Positions 10,280 to 20,358 of a stretch of DNA of 64,000 bases are shown here, piece by piece. The stretch lies in the NCBI GenBank assembly GCA_947568835.1, contig OX387608.1, positions 8,098,001 to 8,162,000 on the forward strand. The letters run 5' to 3'. The notes under the pieces are model-generated. The model was not told the origin of the DNA. It was given only the letters and a program-made list of their open reading frames with translations, and did no database searches. Every line of letters starts with the position of its first letter. The first letter of the stretch is position 1. Source of the DNA: Protonemura montana. Lineage: Eukaryota; Arthropoda; Insecta; Plecoptera; Nemouridae. A program made the position numbers and the translations under genes.

Positions 10280-10530
10280 TGACGTGCCTTGGCGAAGATT
10301 GCTCTCTGTCTCTCTTGCACTCGCACTTGTCCCGTTAGCAGTGTCCTTGTCGCACTCGCTGGAGCGTGGAATACCGGCTGCACATGGTAGTTCTGGGGAC
10401 GACCGACTATTACTTGCGGCGCGCGCGGATGGAATAGGCAATTCGCCGGCGGCGGGCCAGCAAAACCGACGCCGACGCTGTCTTATGAGGCGTCTGGACG
10501 CCAGTGACGTCAACAGAGCTACTTGAATAT
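10280..10530. other. CpG-rich patch with full CRE, possible regulatory element
   Basis: GC-rich island in AT-rich DNA, with gcgcgcgcgg-type stretches and the full palindromic CRE TGACGTCA at 10505-10512. The plus frame across it looks like a signal peptide followed by an arginine-rich stretch, but it starts at GTG and has no upstream ATG, so no gene is called. Confidence 0.35.
10505..10512 (+). promoter_or_regulatory. CRE-type site TGACGTCA
   Basis: Exact CREB/ATF palindrome in a CpG-rich patch. Its activity is inferred only. Confidence 0.4.
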
Positions 10531-10700
10531 CATCGTGCTACTTTTTTTTCCAATTATTTTGGTCATTCTGGTCATTCTGGTCTCTGGTCCTAGGAGTGAG
10601 CTCGCTTTTGTCTAACAGTACCAAGCGTTGGCAGCAACAAAATGGAGCTAATTTCAAACATACAACAAACCGACCACTCAACTAGTATATCCACGAATAT

Positions 10701-10788
10701 GGTAGTTGCTTCTAGGTGGAGTCACCGCATTTTGAACAGTTACGAAATTTAGTTTTTTAAGTTGAATTGAAGATTAATATATAAATGA
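10701..10788 (+). repeat. Dispersed ~290-bp element, 5' part, cut by a SINE
   Basis: Starts ggtagttgcttctaggtgg, identical to the start of the copy at 53946. It ends where a minus-strand 5S-SINE begins. Beyond that SINE, tagcgctggtactct (about 11199) resembles the 3' end of this family, so the SINE may have landed in it, with loss of the middle. Confidence 0.55.
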
Positions 10789-11200
10789 GGTTTAACGACG
10801 CAATGTTTTGACAACGGGCGCTGCGGTACTGGTCTAACGAAGTCGATGAATGAGTGAGTGACGATGGTGATGATAGTGAACCTTATCTAGCCTTGAAGGG
10901 AGGAACGAAAACTCGGTTTCAGTAAGTAGTCTACTTCTGTGAAAGAGGACCAAAAAGAAGCACTGGTTTAACGTCCCTTCCGAAGGTCGGTACAACGCGA
11001 ACAACAGGATTCCTTCACAAATCCATGATGTCGAGAGGTTGATAAGCAAGGCGAGTGAAGTTTCTGTAATCCCTCCGAACTCTCTCCCCAACCGAACTGG
11101 TCATGTGAATGTTGGCCAATTATTCATTACCTTACACAACATGCAGTATAGCTTCACTTTGGTGATTTCACGAAAATCATTGTTTCCAACACGCCACATA
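10789..11200 (-). mobile_element. 5S-SINE, near full length
   Basis: Reverse copy running from tttaacgacgcaatgttttg to tttccaacacgcca. The body and the ccttccgaagg palindrome are clear. Most of the 5S head is degraded: the C box is lost and an A-box remnant remains near 11160. Confidence 0.85.
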
Positions 11201-11420
11201 GCGCTGGTACTCTAGCAGTAGTAACATCCTTGGCAAAGATAAGTCACTCAACAATCCGAACTTAAAATCTATGTCAGTATTTTCTTGAGCTCAACAGGAA
11301 ACCGCGGGAACACTGTTTCTCGTCTACTTCTTTAAACCAGCCACCAGAGCGAGCGCTAATAACCCAACAAAACGTTGCCTGCAAGTTATCCTCTTACTTA
11401 AGAAAGTTACTCAAGAAAGT
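11201..11420. other. Unique sequence
   Basis: Nothing recognised apart from the possible 15-base remnant of the dispersed family at its left edge. Confidence 0.45.
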
Positions 11421-11567
11421 GCTAGCTAGAGATTATCCAGCACAGCCTCCCAGATGCACGCGTCTCAGGTTCGAGTCCCGTACCGCGTCTCCTGGATTAA
11501 TTCCGGCAGACATAGTGTGCCGTGAAAGCCGCTCGCTCGTTTCCGGCACGTGTTTTTTTTTTTTTTT
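11421..11567 (+). mobile_element. tRNA-derived SINE-like fragment with poly(T) end
   Basis: Contains the B-box-like caggttcgagtcccg at about 11466-11480, followed by about 70 bases and then a run of about 16 T (11550-11567). The A-box half is poorly preserved. It could also be a decayed tRNA pseudogene. Confidence 0.4.
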
Positions 11568-13189
11568 TCTAGCAGTTTATATGTTTCGTTCGTTCGCTCG
11601 CCGAATTCGCTCGAAATAAGCCGACTGAGTCGAATAAGTTTAGTTTGAAAAGAGATATCATCGTGGCAATGGTTGCTGGCTCCGGGGTTTTTCAACGGAC
11701 TCGGGAATTAATGTATGACCATAGAAATGTTACAAAATATATATATTTTTTTTTGTTGGATTCTGTGAGCTGTTTCGTTGAATGGTCTGGTTCTTGTCGA
11801 TTGAAACGGCTCGAGAGTACCGAGGTTTCGTTTAGAAGTTTTTTCACCAACTTTTCATTAAAAGTCTATCTTCTTTTTGTTTTGTCTCGTTGAATGATGT
11901 GATGGGTAAACGTACGGATATATTTGAAAGCTGAATTGAATTTTGTGTTGAAAAATGTTTCAATTATTCGCACTTTAAATGGGTTTTACCGGAGCTTGGG
12001 GGTAATGGATCTGTGTAAAACAAAAAGAATACGAGATTATTCATTGAGAACACACAAGAAGGCAGTGCGAGTTACATTATAAGTAGACCGCTAGCGCTGC
12101 ATAGCGACGAAATAAAGAACGACCTAATACAATTATACGATAGCGAATGCGACCGACTTTCAAAAGGAAATACTAAAGAAAAGGGAAAAGCAAAGAATAA
12201 AAAGAAGCTAAAGATACAAGTACCGGGCGTGAGCGAGCCGGGAATAGTAAAACGACAAAACGTGAAACTTTGCCCGGAAGTTTAATTTCTTGAAACGAGA
12301 AGAGCACGTCCTCGAGGGTCTTTAAGTCGTTTTCTTGTTTCCACTTTTGTCCGCTCGTGAGCGCTAGTGGCGCGCTCTCGTTCGGCGGCATCATCTGGCT
12401 GACTGTCAGTTGTTTGCCGCCACGCGCATAATTATAATTGATAGCATTTGCCACGAGCTTTTCCGCTTGCGAGAGACAGAAGTTTTCTGAGCTAGTTTTG
12501 CGATGAGGAAAAACTGGGTATGCGAGAAGTGGGCGAGACACACTGCACATTGATGGCGATGCTGTAAAGGAAGCCACGTGTCGCATCCTGCACTCAAATA
12601 TTCTTACGGCGTACTTTCCAATAGGCTGTGTCAGTTAGAGGGCAGTGGATATGGATGGAGTGGCTGATGAAAACGATGCGTTTGTTTTGAGGAATTTTGA
12701 AAAAGATATTCAAATTTTTTATTTGCAACAGCCTGAATGTACAATATGAAGAATATTGCAAGGCTTTATTTAAAAAAATGTTAAGTTGATCACCATAAGC
12801 TTTATGAGATATCCCATTCATCTCTATTTTCAGTTAATTAAAGAGACAGCCTTCCAAGTTACTTGATTCAATTTAAAAAAGAAATTGTTTCTGTATAAAT
12901 GCTGATTGTAGTATTGACATAGGGAAGTGTCCTTGCAGAATTAAGAACTCAAAAGGTACTGGTGCAGTTTTCCACAAAAAGTTGACTTGTCATTAAATTT
13001 TAAATGATGTTAATTGTAAGTCAGAATTTCAAATTGAACTAACATATAAACTTTTCACAACTTTTTAAGTGGTGTACCTACTAAGTACATTTCAACTCTC
13101 ATCTTGCAAAGCGTATAATTTACTTACATTTGTATCTTTACGCCTTTATTTTGTGTCATTATTAACTAATTTTGCGACATTCAATGCAG
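11568..13189. other. Unique DNA, one CpG-rich patch
   Basis: AT-rich apart from a GC-rich patch at 12290-12600. A minus-strand frame there (12173-12586) starts with ATG but matches nothing I know and is T/S-rich at its end. It is not called a gene. Confidence 0.4.
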
Positions 13190-13293
13190 GCTACTTCGAT
13201 GACTCTAAAGTCAATTCATTTTTGCTACCAGATCTTACCAAGGGCTGGCCAAATATCTTCGAATCTCTACTAGATTCGCTCATCAGAAGATAG
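13190..13293 (+). CDS. Candidate terminal coding exon (unassigned)
   Basis: An acceptor-like site (..attcaatgcag) ends at 13189. The exon then enters mid-codon (phase 2) and reads GYFDDSKVNSFLLPDL...GWPNIFESLLDSLIRR to a TAG at 13291-13293. The peptide has protein-like composition, with acidic, aromatic and amphipathic segments, and no internal donor. Third-position GC is only about average and the pyrimidine tract is weak, so chance is possible. The 87-bp tandem repeat starts directly after the stop. I do not recognise the protein. No polyadenylation signal was identified. Confidence 0.22.
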
Positions 13294-13299
13294 CCTTTT

Positions 13300-13527
13300 T
13301 AGATTGCCATGAGAACCCTTGTTTCACCCACTCATTACTATTACATTGTGATGAACTTCCCGATACCAGGCACGGGTTACTTGTTTTAGATTGCCATGAG
13401 AACCCTTGTTTCACCCACCCATTACTATTAGATCGTGATGAACTGCTCGATGCCGGGCACGGGTTACTTGTTTTAGATTTCCATGACAACCCTTTTTTCA
13501 CCCACCCATTACTATTGCATTGTGATT
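13300..13527 (+). repeat. 87-bp tandem repeat, about 2.6 copies
   Basis: Units start at about 13301, 13388 and 13475 with agattgccatgagaaccc and period 87. As 87 is divisible by three, a minus-strand frame with a 29-residue repeat (QGFSWQSKTSNPC) stays open; this is a by-product. A single inverted copy lies at 20278-20358. Confidence 0.9.
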
Positions 13528-14308
13528 GTCAAGCATGTTTTAAAATGTTTCAAAGAGTCGGCAAAGCTAAAGTGAGTGACTTGTGCCCCGAGGCGCTGAA
13601 AAACTAAGGTAAATCGTACTCTAGCTGGGATTCGTGACCGAGGACAGATCGCAATGGACAGACTGTAGCCAAGAATTGAGGCATCTAGGTTTAGAGTGGT
13701 CTGTACAGACGACCGTTGAACCCACTTTTCGTGCAGTCTCCCGGCGTCCTGGATAATTGGGTCAGTCACTAGCAGCACGACCTACTTCCGGGCCGAGCGG
13801 GCTCTCTCAGTGTTAAGGAGACTAAATTTTAGCATTTCTTAATTCCCGAAAACATCCAGTTGAAGAAATGTTTGAAAAGTCTGTGGTTACTCTCTTTCTA
13901 TTCACCGCCTGCTGGTTTCAACTCCTTTGTGGCCAGATCCGCAACTCAGAAATTAGGCTTAATCCAAATAAATTCAAGGGAAAAATTTGTTATCGCCCCT
14001 GAAAACCCCTGAAAATCTGGAAACACAGTCTGTGATTGGCTGATTATCTTTGCACCATCGCTAACGATACATTCTCTTCGTGGAAATTGCCAACTTGTAA
14101 CCACTATATTGAAAAAATTATATATTAAAAAGCGGAGTCTATTCGCCCGAAAAAACGCGAAAATTTCTATCCACGTCGTCAGAAAGCTATCCACACGACA
14201 TTTCCGTGCAACTCGATCTGGATGAGCTGTGATTGGACGGACCACCTCACGGTGCCGATTTCGTTTTTAGGTCACACAAGTCGCACCACTTTCTTATTTT
14301 AATTGCAG
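13528..14308. other. Unique sequence upstream of the 46-bp minisatellite
   Basis: No recognised gene. At 14307-14308 there is a good acceptor-like site (ttcttattttaattgcag) followed by 22 open codons that end in the first minisatellite unit. This is weak evidence for a terminal exon. Confidence 0.35.
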
Positions 14309-14363
14309 ACATCAATTATTATAACGCTTCTTGCACCTGACATAGCTTCCGAAAGACTGACCA

Positions 14364-14777
14364 TACAGTTGTGTTAGCCTTACCTTGCCACAACCTGGTG
14401 GACTCTGACTACAGTTGTGTTAGCCTTACCTTGCCACAACCTGGTGGACTCTGAATACAGTTGTGTTAGCCTTACCTTGCCACAACCTGGTGGACTCTGA
14501 ATACAGTTGTGTTAGCCTTACCTTGCCACAACCTGGTGGACTCTGAATACAGTTGTGTTAGCCTTACCTTGCCACAACCTGGTGGACTCTGAATACAGTT
14601 GTGTTAGCCTTACCTTGCCACAACCTGGTGGACTCTGAATACAGTTGTGTTAGCCTTACCTTGCCACAACCTGGTGGACTCTGAATACAGTTGTGTTAGC
14701 CTTACCTTGCCACCACCTGGTGGACTCTGACTACAGTTGTGTTAGCCTTACCTTGCCACAACCTGGTGGACTCTGAC
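14364..14777 (+). repeat. 46-bp minisatellite, 9 exact-period copies
   Basis: Units start at 14364 and every 46 bases after that. They differ only at the final base (c in copies 1, 8 and 9, otherwise a) and at one A-to-C change at about 14713 in copy 8. Such uniformity implies recent expansion. On the minus strand every unit contains ggcaaggtaaggc, a close match to the 5' splice-site consensus. Confidence 0.97.
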
Positions 14778-15721
14778 TACACATTGCCAACTTTAGAATG
14801 CAAAATAAAGCCAGTCTCTACCGCGGAGTTTGATTAACCAGAAAATTATGATCAAACAATGCATCATGCACTTTAATTCTTTGAGAATTTATCAGTTTAT
14901 TTACGTGAAATTAATTCTATTGAAAAATAAGAACTTAAATGCAAAACTAAAAGTCCTAATGGCTTCTGCTAAATACCTACCGTACACTAGCGGATTCTAG
15001 CAATGGCTGCCAAAATGCAGTTTGCAAGCTTGGTTTCCTGCCAAAACCTGATAAAAGTTAAAAGTAATCCAAAATATATTAATTTTAGCTTTGGTTGATT
15101 AACATTAATTGTTTTTCATTAAATATTTTGTTTTCCTGAAATTATTAAATGTTTCAGCCAAAGAAAAACATTATTTTGTTGATTTTAATCGGATAGTTAA
15201 CAGTAGCATCATGGTGTCATGTTTTCTAGGTTGGTACAAGCACCCCAGAAAGTGGCAAACTCAAATTAATCCTAGTGTGTTAAATTGTAGCAAAATAGGG
15301 CAATCGTAAATTTCAAACAAGATACATTACAAGAAACAATCCACTCAAGAACTAGTATGTTTTTGTTCCATATTGTCGCATTGCTTTCTCGGTGCTGCCC
15401 GACAATGGGTAGCGACGCTAACAGCGAGTCGTCGGTGGAGCACTATCGATATTCAAGAGAATCTACGAATACGCTGTTAGCCAAGCTAACGTTATAGGTT
15501 ACCGCTCTCTGAGGTTGAGTTTTATGCATACATTTGAAAAGATTTCTTTATCACCGATGTAAACCGTAGAAAATATTTATTTTTCTTGGGCCCGACTGCG
15601 CAATGAAACGTCTGTCCGGTACGTGACAATTTTTGGTGACTTCGATACACGAAAATTTACGAAAATTTCGTGCGAATAGGCCTTGCCATTGAAAATTATA
15701 TTGAAAAACTGTGTGGGGTTG
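14778..15721. other. AT-rich unique sequence
   Basis: No coding, RNA or clear repeat signal. A GC-rich spot at 15390-15450 is unassigned. Confidence 0.45.
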
Positions 15722-15930
15722 CCGTTTTTTTACTTTTACTTTGGCTGGATTGCTCGAAAATAATCTCATCGGTGCTAACCTCAACGATTGATATCGATAT
15801 TTTAAGAAGTAAATATTTCACTGTAATGGTTTGTTAAAAAGGGAGGTCGCAAGCGCCATCGGGTGGCACTTACCAGTGTAACTTGTTACCGGCTCGTTTG
15901 CTCGACAAATAATATAACATTAGCACTAGG
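15722..15930 (+). repeat. Dispersed ~290-bp element, 5'-truncated copy
   Basis: Shares ggtgctaacctcaacgattg, ggtttgttaaaaaggg, gcaagcgccatcgggtggca and the aacattagcactagg end with the other copies. Confidence 0.65.
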
Positions 15931-16295
15931 TATCTTACCAATGAAACCATTGTATTGCTCAATCATTGGCTCTGTATCCTGTAAAAAAATAAACATTAAC
16001 ATTCTATCCCATTATTTGTCCAAAGAAAAGCAGAATCATTTCGATTATTTCCCCTCCCGAGTTACATCTCCCGGAATGAAAATCGTCAAGGGACAGAAAC
16101 AGAATCTTTTATCTCTCAATTGTGGCAACTCGGGAACACGAGTTGTCCATTCTCCTAGCAAACCTAATAACCAAACTTGTCTTGGCAAGCTTCTCCCCCA
16201 CCCGGCCATCTTCAGTACAATACACGACGCCGACGTCGCCTTAGAAACGACGCCCTGCCTAACACCTGCTCGACGGCGTCTTTAATCCCGACTTT

Positions 16296-16309
16296 GTTGC
16301 CATGGATAC
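16296..16309 (+). promoter_or_regulatory. RFX X-box GTTGCCATGGATAC
   Basis: Near-perfect match to the palindromic RFX consensus (GTTRCCATGGYAAC type, one half slightly changed). It lies in a CpG-rich patch, which supports a regulatory role by inference. Confidence 0.45.
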
Positions 16310-16457
16310 GGGAACTAGAGGAAATCCAATTAGCGAGTAATAACAATCACGGCCTCTTGACTCGATGCGGCTTACGCCGAGTAGAGTGTGCCGTGCTTTG
16401 TAGAGGATTCTCCAGTGGGCCGTTCTTAGCTTTGAGCGCATTGGGGCGGCGAGCGAA

Positions 16458-16472
16458 GGGGGGGGGGGGGGG
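16458..16472 (+). repeat. Poly(G) run
   Basis: About 15 consecutive G. Confidence 0.95.
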
Positions 16473-16580
16473 TTACCAGGGACAAATGCATTGAGTACTG
16501 GATACTAAAGCGAAGGCAAGACATGGTTGACGATAAAGTCTCATTTCAAAAACTCACTACAAAATCTGTTTTAATAGGTT

Positions 16581-16944
16581 GTGTTTAACGACGCACTATT
16601 TTGTCAGCGGGCTATGCGGCACTGGTGTAATGGCGTCGATGAGGATGGTAATGAACCTAACATAGCCTAGAAGTAATTCATAGTTGTCAAGTAGCCTTCT
16701 GTTATAGAGCACCAAAGAGACCACCTGCATAACGTTCCGAAGGACGGTGCAACGCCGAACAACAAGATTCCTCCACAAATTCATGCTGTCGAGAGTTTGA
16801 TAAGCAAGGCGACTGAAGTTGCTGTACTAACTTTCATCCCCCAACCTTCCTTTCGAAAAAGCTGGTCATGTGTATGATGGTCACCCATCCAATACCTGAC
16901 CCAGCGCAGTTTTGCTTAACTTCGTTGATCTAACGAGAACCGGT
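16581..16944 (-). mobile_element. 5S-SINE, near full length
   Basis: Reverse copy from gtgtttaacgacgcac through tcacccatccaatacctgac (C box) and ttgcttaacttcgttgatc (A-box side) to gagaaccggtg. It carries small body deletions. Confidence 0.88.
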
Positions 16945-17286
16945 GATTATTTGTTTGCAACTTGCTGGTATCGATGAGTTGTCCTGGCGTAGTTATATCA
17001 CCGTCCAAGTAATAGTTTATAACAAATCAAAGACAAAAGAGTGTGCATGAGTGGAAATAATTTGTTGCGATAAAAAGTGAAATTACACCATAAAAATCGT
17101 ACCCACTCTAGCAAATTGTTTTACACTAAATATGGAACACTGCAGGATTTTTAGCAACAGGTGTGCATTTTGTAAGTTTTTCAATAGTGCTTAACTTGAT
17201 GATAATAGAACCAATTGATATTAAAGTTGTGCACTTGATATTCGCAGAGCCAAAGTATCACTGAGTGTTTTGTTTCAACTTTCAAG

Positions 17287-17420
17287 TCCAAGTCAGAGCG
17301 CGAATATTAAAAGTTCACTTCATACACCCGATGGTGCCGTTGACCCTCTATTTTCAGAAACCTCTAAAAGAATTATGATTCAAATATCTATACGTGCACA
17401 TCAATTTTGAGGTTAATATT
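17287..17420 (-). repeat. Dispersed ~290-bp element, 3' part
   Basis: Reads in reverse agtcagagcgcgaatatt, then cacccgatggtgcc, acctctaaaa and caattttgaggttaata. These match in order the inverse of the copies at 15722 and 41785. Confidence 0.5.
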
Positions 17421-17474
17421 ATTAAAGATAAAAGAGCGTGCTCCAGTCTAAAATGCTAGTAATTATAAGTGTAT

Positions 17475-17813
17475 TTTCTGTTTGGGAGAGAGGTAAGAGG
17501 GATGAAAGTTAGTACAGCAACTTCATTCGCCTTGCTTATCAACCTCTCGACAGCATGGATTTGTGAAGGAATCCTGTTGTTCGAGTTGTACCGTCCTTCG
17601 GAAGGGCCGTTAAGCCGGTGGTCCCCTTGGTGCTCTTCGACAAGAGTAGGCTACGTGCCAGCACCGGGTTTCCCCTCCTTCCTTCTAGGCTAGATTAGGT
17701 TCAACATCATCCTCATCATCATCCACTCATTCACCGACGCCGTTAGACCAGTGCCGCATGGCCAGATGTCAAAACAGTGCGTCGTTAAACACCACAAAAT
17801 AATAATAATAATA
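17475..17813 (+). mobile_element. 5S-SINE lacking its 5S head, (AAT)n tail
   Basis: 5'-truncated copy beginning at ctgtttgggagagagg. The body, palindromic domain and gtgcgtcgttaaacaccac end are near consensus, followed by AATAATAATAAT. The 5' truncation and A-rich tail fit target-primed reverse transcription. Confidence 0.88.
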
Positions 17814-17835
17814 TCAGTGTTTTAATTTCCTAACA

Positions 17836-17968
17836 TCAAAAGCTACGGCGACGCCATCTCTGGACGACCACAATTTTTATTGGTATAGTAGTCATCGTTC
17901 GGATCTTTTCACGTAGTCAGTTTGACATAAGCGTTGAGACTCTGACCAAACCTATAAAGTCTAGGGTA
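17836..17968 (+). repeat. Dispersed ~290-bp element, 3' part
   Basis: Contains cgacgccatctctgg, cagtttgacataagcgttg and gactctgaccaaacctataa, matching the 3' third of the family. It directly follows a SINE. Confidence 0.5.
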
Positions 17969-19439
17969 TTATGGTGCATTAATGTTTTTAATTTTTTTAA
18001 TTTTAATTATTATTATGTTTTTGTAACTGCGGGCTAGTATGAAGTAAGCTTTGAATTACATTTGTTAAAACGTGCAAATGCTAAGCGGACGCAAAATAAA
18101 CAAGGGTAATTAAAAAGAGAAGTGGCTTTGTGAGAACACAGAATTAAAACACGCCGACCATTGTGCGACTCTGGCTTATGTTTTACGGGCACCTTCCTGG
18201 TTTAGCTTGCCGCAACTTTTCCCCCGGAGGGATGCATCCTCGAGATCAACAAACGCCCCGCCGGCGGCGCCCCTAACGGACGCTGCGGACACGTGTTGGT
18301 GAATTATTTTTTAAAGAAACTTCCGTGAGTTTTTGCGCGGTCTAGTTTTTATTTTATTCACTCGTGTTCTGCTGACCCACTACATAAAAAGAGTGCTGAT
18401 GCTTAGCTTTTAACATTTTAAATACTTTTCAAAATCGTCAAAAGAAAATTTTAGGAAATATTTTAGGCAAAAAAATGATTTAGTGCCTATTTTAAAAGGC
18501 CGAAACAACATGAAAGCTACGGTTTCTTGTTATGCCATTCGCTTTAATAATTGAAAGATTATTGTCAGATTTATCAAGTATTTTCCACTTTTTAAACTGA
18601 ATTCGTGACGTCTTATTATTGGTTTAAATTTGCCAGTAAATACTTGAAAAAAGAACGATTTTACAATTTACCTAAACGAAAAGATACATAGGTATTTTGT
18701 TTCATTCAAAGCTGGTTTAAAAATGCTGATTGGCTTCAAATGTTTATATTAACTTGCCCCTCAAAAAATAATTTATCAATTAGGCCTATTACAGTATTCA
18801 ATGTTTTATCCAAAGTGCATATTAGAATACAATTAGAGTGCATATTATAATTGGGTCATTCCATGAAAACTTTAGCCACGCTCCCCCGCCCCCCTCCAAG
18901 CCGGAAAACCCTAAAACAAACGAGGATTGTTGTATAATCCAAGGTGTCGTGATCACAGTTAGCTGTCCTCACCAATGCTAAGCCACCTGGACAAAGAACA
19001 TTCTGCGGGGGATACAACAACTAAAACAATGCCCGTGAGAAATGTTACATGTTTAGAACAATTCAAATGAGGTACAACACAGTTCTGCAGAAATAAAAAG
19101 TGTTGAACAGTGTTAGGATACAAGCAGCGTTGGATTATTTCTGTATAATTATTTTACCTACAGTAAAAAAAAAGGTAAATGCATTTTTTTCACAAAATTA
19201 TTTTTTCTTTTAATTACAAAAAATGTTTCAAAATCCCGCAAAGCTCATTTAAAGCCCATGTGTGGAGAGTAAATTATTATTGCATTTTACTTGCAAATAC
19301 AGACCTTTGTGGACTTAAATTATGTAACTACCTCAATCAGTTAATTAAAAATAATTAATATTTGCTCGTTAAAACTTACTCTCTTATAAGCCCAAGATTT
19401 TAGGTATAAATTATGTAAAAAAATGTGTACGCTTTAATT
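17969..19439. other. AT-rich unique sequence
   Basis: One GC-rich patch at 18190-18310 with cgccggcggcg. Otherwise featureless. Confidence 0.45.
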
Positions 19440-19556
19440 ATTATGAACATTATAACCGTCTCCTCGAATCCCGATCTCCACCTATCGCGGGTGTTGCTCT
19501 AGCCCATTGAGCTACTTGGACACTGGCTTTTTGAGACGATTTTAGTGTATTTGATG
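19440..19556 (-). mobile_element. tRNA-like SINE with inverted ends, copy 1
   Basis: On the minus strand a tRNA-like core reads tagctcaatgggctagagc (A-box region, GCTC/GAGC D-stem), then caccCGCGATAggtg (anticodon-like arm) and gggattcgag (B box). It is flanked by cgtctcaaaaa and gagacggttata, which are inverse to each other. A second copy is at 61383-61530, and homology continues outside the tRNA core on both sides, so this is an element and not a lone tRNA pseudogene. Confidence 0.65.
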
Positions 19557-19787
19557 AGAATGACAGTTCTCCAAGGAGTAGAACCAAGAGGCTGTGACTA
19601 GCCCAGATAAGCCGTTAACCCGTTTTACCACCTGGATGACCTAGCCTCGATTTATTGTGCGAAGTCAGTGATAACAAGAACGGGATATTTAGTGATGGCA
19701 TATGCTATGATTACAGACAGTACATGAGTGTGATTAGGTTAACATGTATATTGAACTTATTTGATCAAACAATATCCTATTGACAAA

Positions 19788-19955
19788 TGATGGTTTTTAG
19801 ACTCATGTCTACTTGATTTATCCTTAGCACTAGTTTTAAGAAAAACTATTTGAATTGGGTTTTGAATGCTAAGTAAAGGACAACTAAATTTCCCGACGTT
19901 TCGCAACACATACTAGTTACTTCTTCAGAGGTTAGAGCAGTCCTGACAATTTTGC
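19788..19955 (+). repeat. Dispersed repeat with cccgacgtttcg motif, copy 1
   Basis: Starts tgatggtttttagactcatg and runs through aaatttcccgacgtttcgca to gagcagtcctgacaat. About 165 bases are shared with 48721-48888 and, inverted, part of them with 60793-60897. The gaaacgtcggg tract recalls sequence near the 3' end of some retroelements (Penelope-like), but the assignment is uncertain. Confidence 0.75.
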
Positions 19956-20277
19956 AATAACAAAAGAACCACATAAAATTATAACAATCACCCTTCAAGC
20001 ATCCTAAAGCATCCTTCAAGCATCCTAAATGCATCTACATAAAACAATCGAGGTCAATAACTTAAAAACTAATGTGTTAAGTATTTTCTGAAATAAAATC
20101 CCGAAACACATTGACAAAGACATTAGAGACAAAACCCTATTGACAAAGTTTACCGGTCTTACCATTTCTGTTTACATCCAAATCTGGTTTTTCTAAGGAA
20201 AACCACAAACGGTCCGAGCGCCCTAGGGTCACAATTCGTTCACCTCAACCTTGCAGACCTTTCGAAAAGGGACGAAA
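19956..20277. other. Flank of the dispersed repeat
   Basis: Short direct repeats of ttcaagcatcctaaa at 19996-20030. Otherwise unassigned; it may be a further part of the same element. Confidence 0.4.
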
Positions 20278-20358
20278 AACAAGTAACCCATGTCAGGCAT
20301 GGAGCAGTTCATAATGGTCAGGTAAAATAAGGGGTTCTCACGGCCATTTGAAAAAGGT
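20278..20358 (-). repeat. Single inverted copy of the 87-bp repeat unit
   Basis: acaagtaacccatgtcaggc..., gagcagttcataatgg and ggggttctcacggcc match in order the reverse of the unit tandemly repeated at 13300-13527. The unit therefore also exists as a dispersed sequence 7 kb away. Confidence 0.65.

Larger units (their letters stand above)
15931..16580. other. CpG-rich patch with X-box, possible regulatory element
   Basis: A higher-GC stretch of about 450 bases holds an X-box (16296-16309), homeodomain-type ccaattagcg just after it, and a poly(G) run at 16458-16472. Plus-strand frames of 105 and 140 codons cross it but have no recognisable product. Confidence 0.4.

Noticed and set aside
10284..10526. 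80-codon frame resembling a secreted peptide precursor (hydrophobic start, RRRR site)
   Set aside because: It begins at GTG with an in-frame TAA 9 bases upstream and no ATG or usable in-phase acceptor was found.
13283..13501. Minus-strand frame with 29-residue repeats (QGFSWQSKTSNPC)
   Set aside because: Produced by the 87-bp tandem repeat, whose length is a multiple of three.
14309..14377. 22-codon segment after a strong acceptor, ending in the first 46-bp unit
   Set aside because: Too short, AT-rich codons, and the stop depends on minisatellite sequence.
14364..14777. CRISPR-like array
   Set aside because: The 46-bp units are directly adjacent with no variable spacers, in animal DNA; it is a minisatellite.
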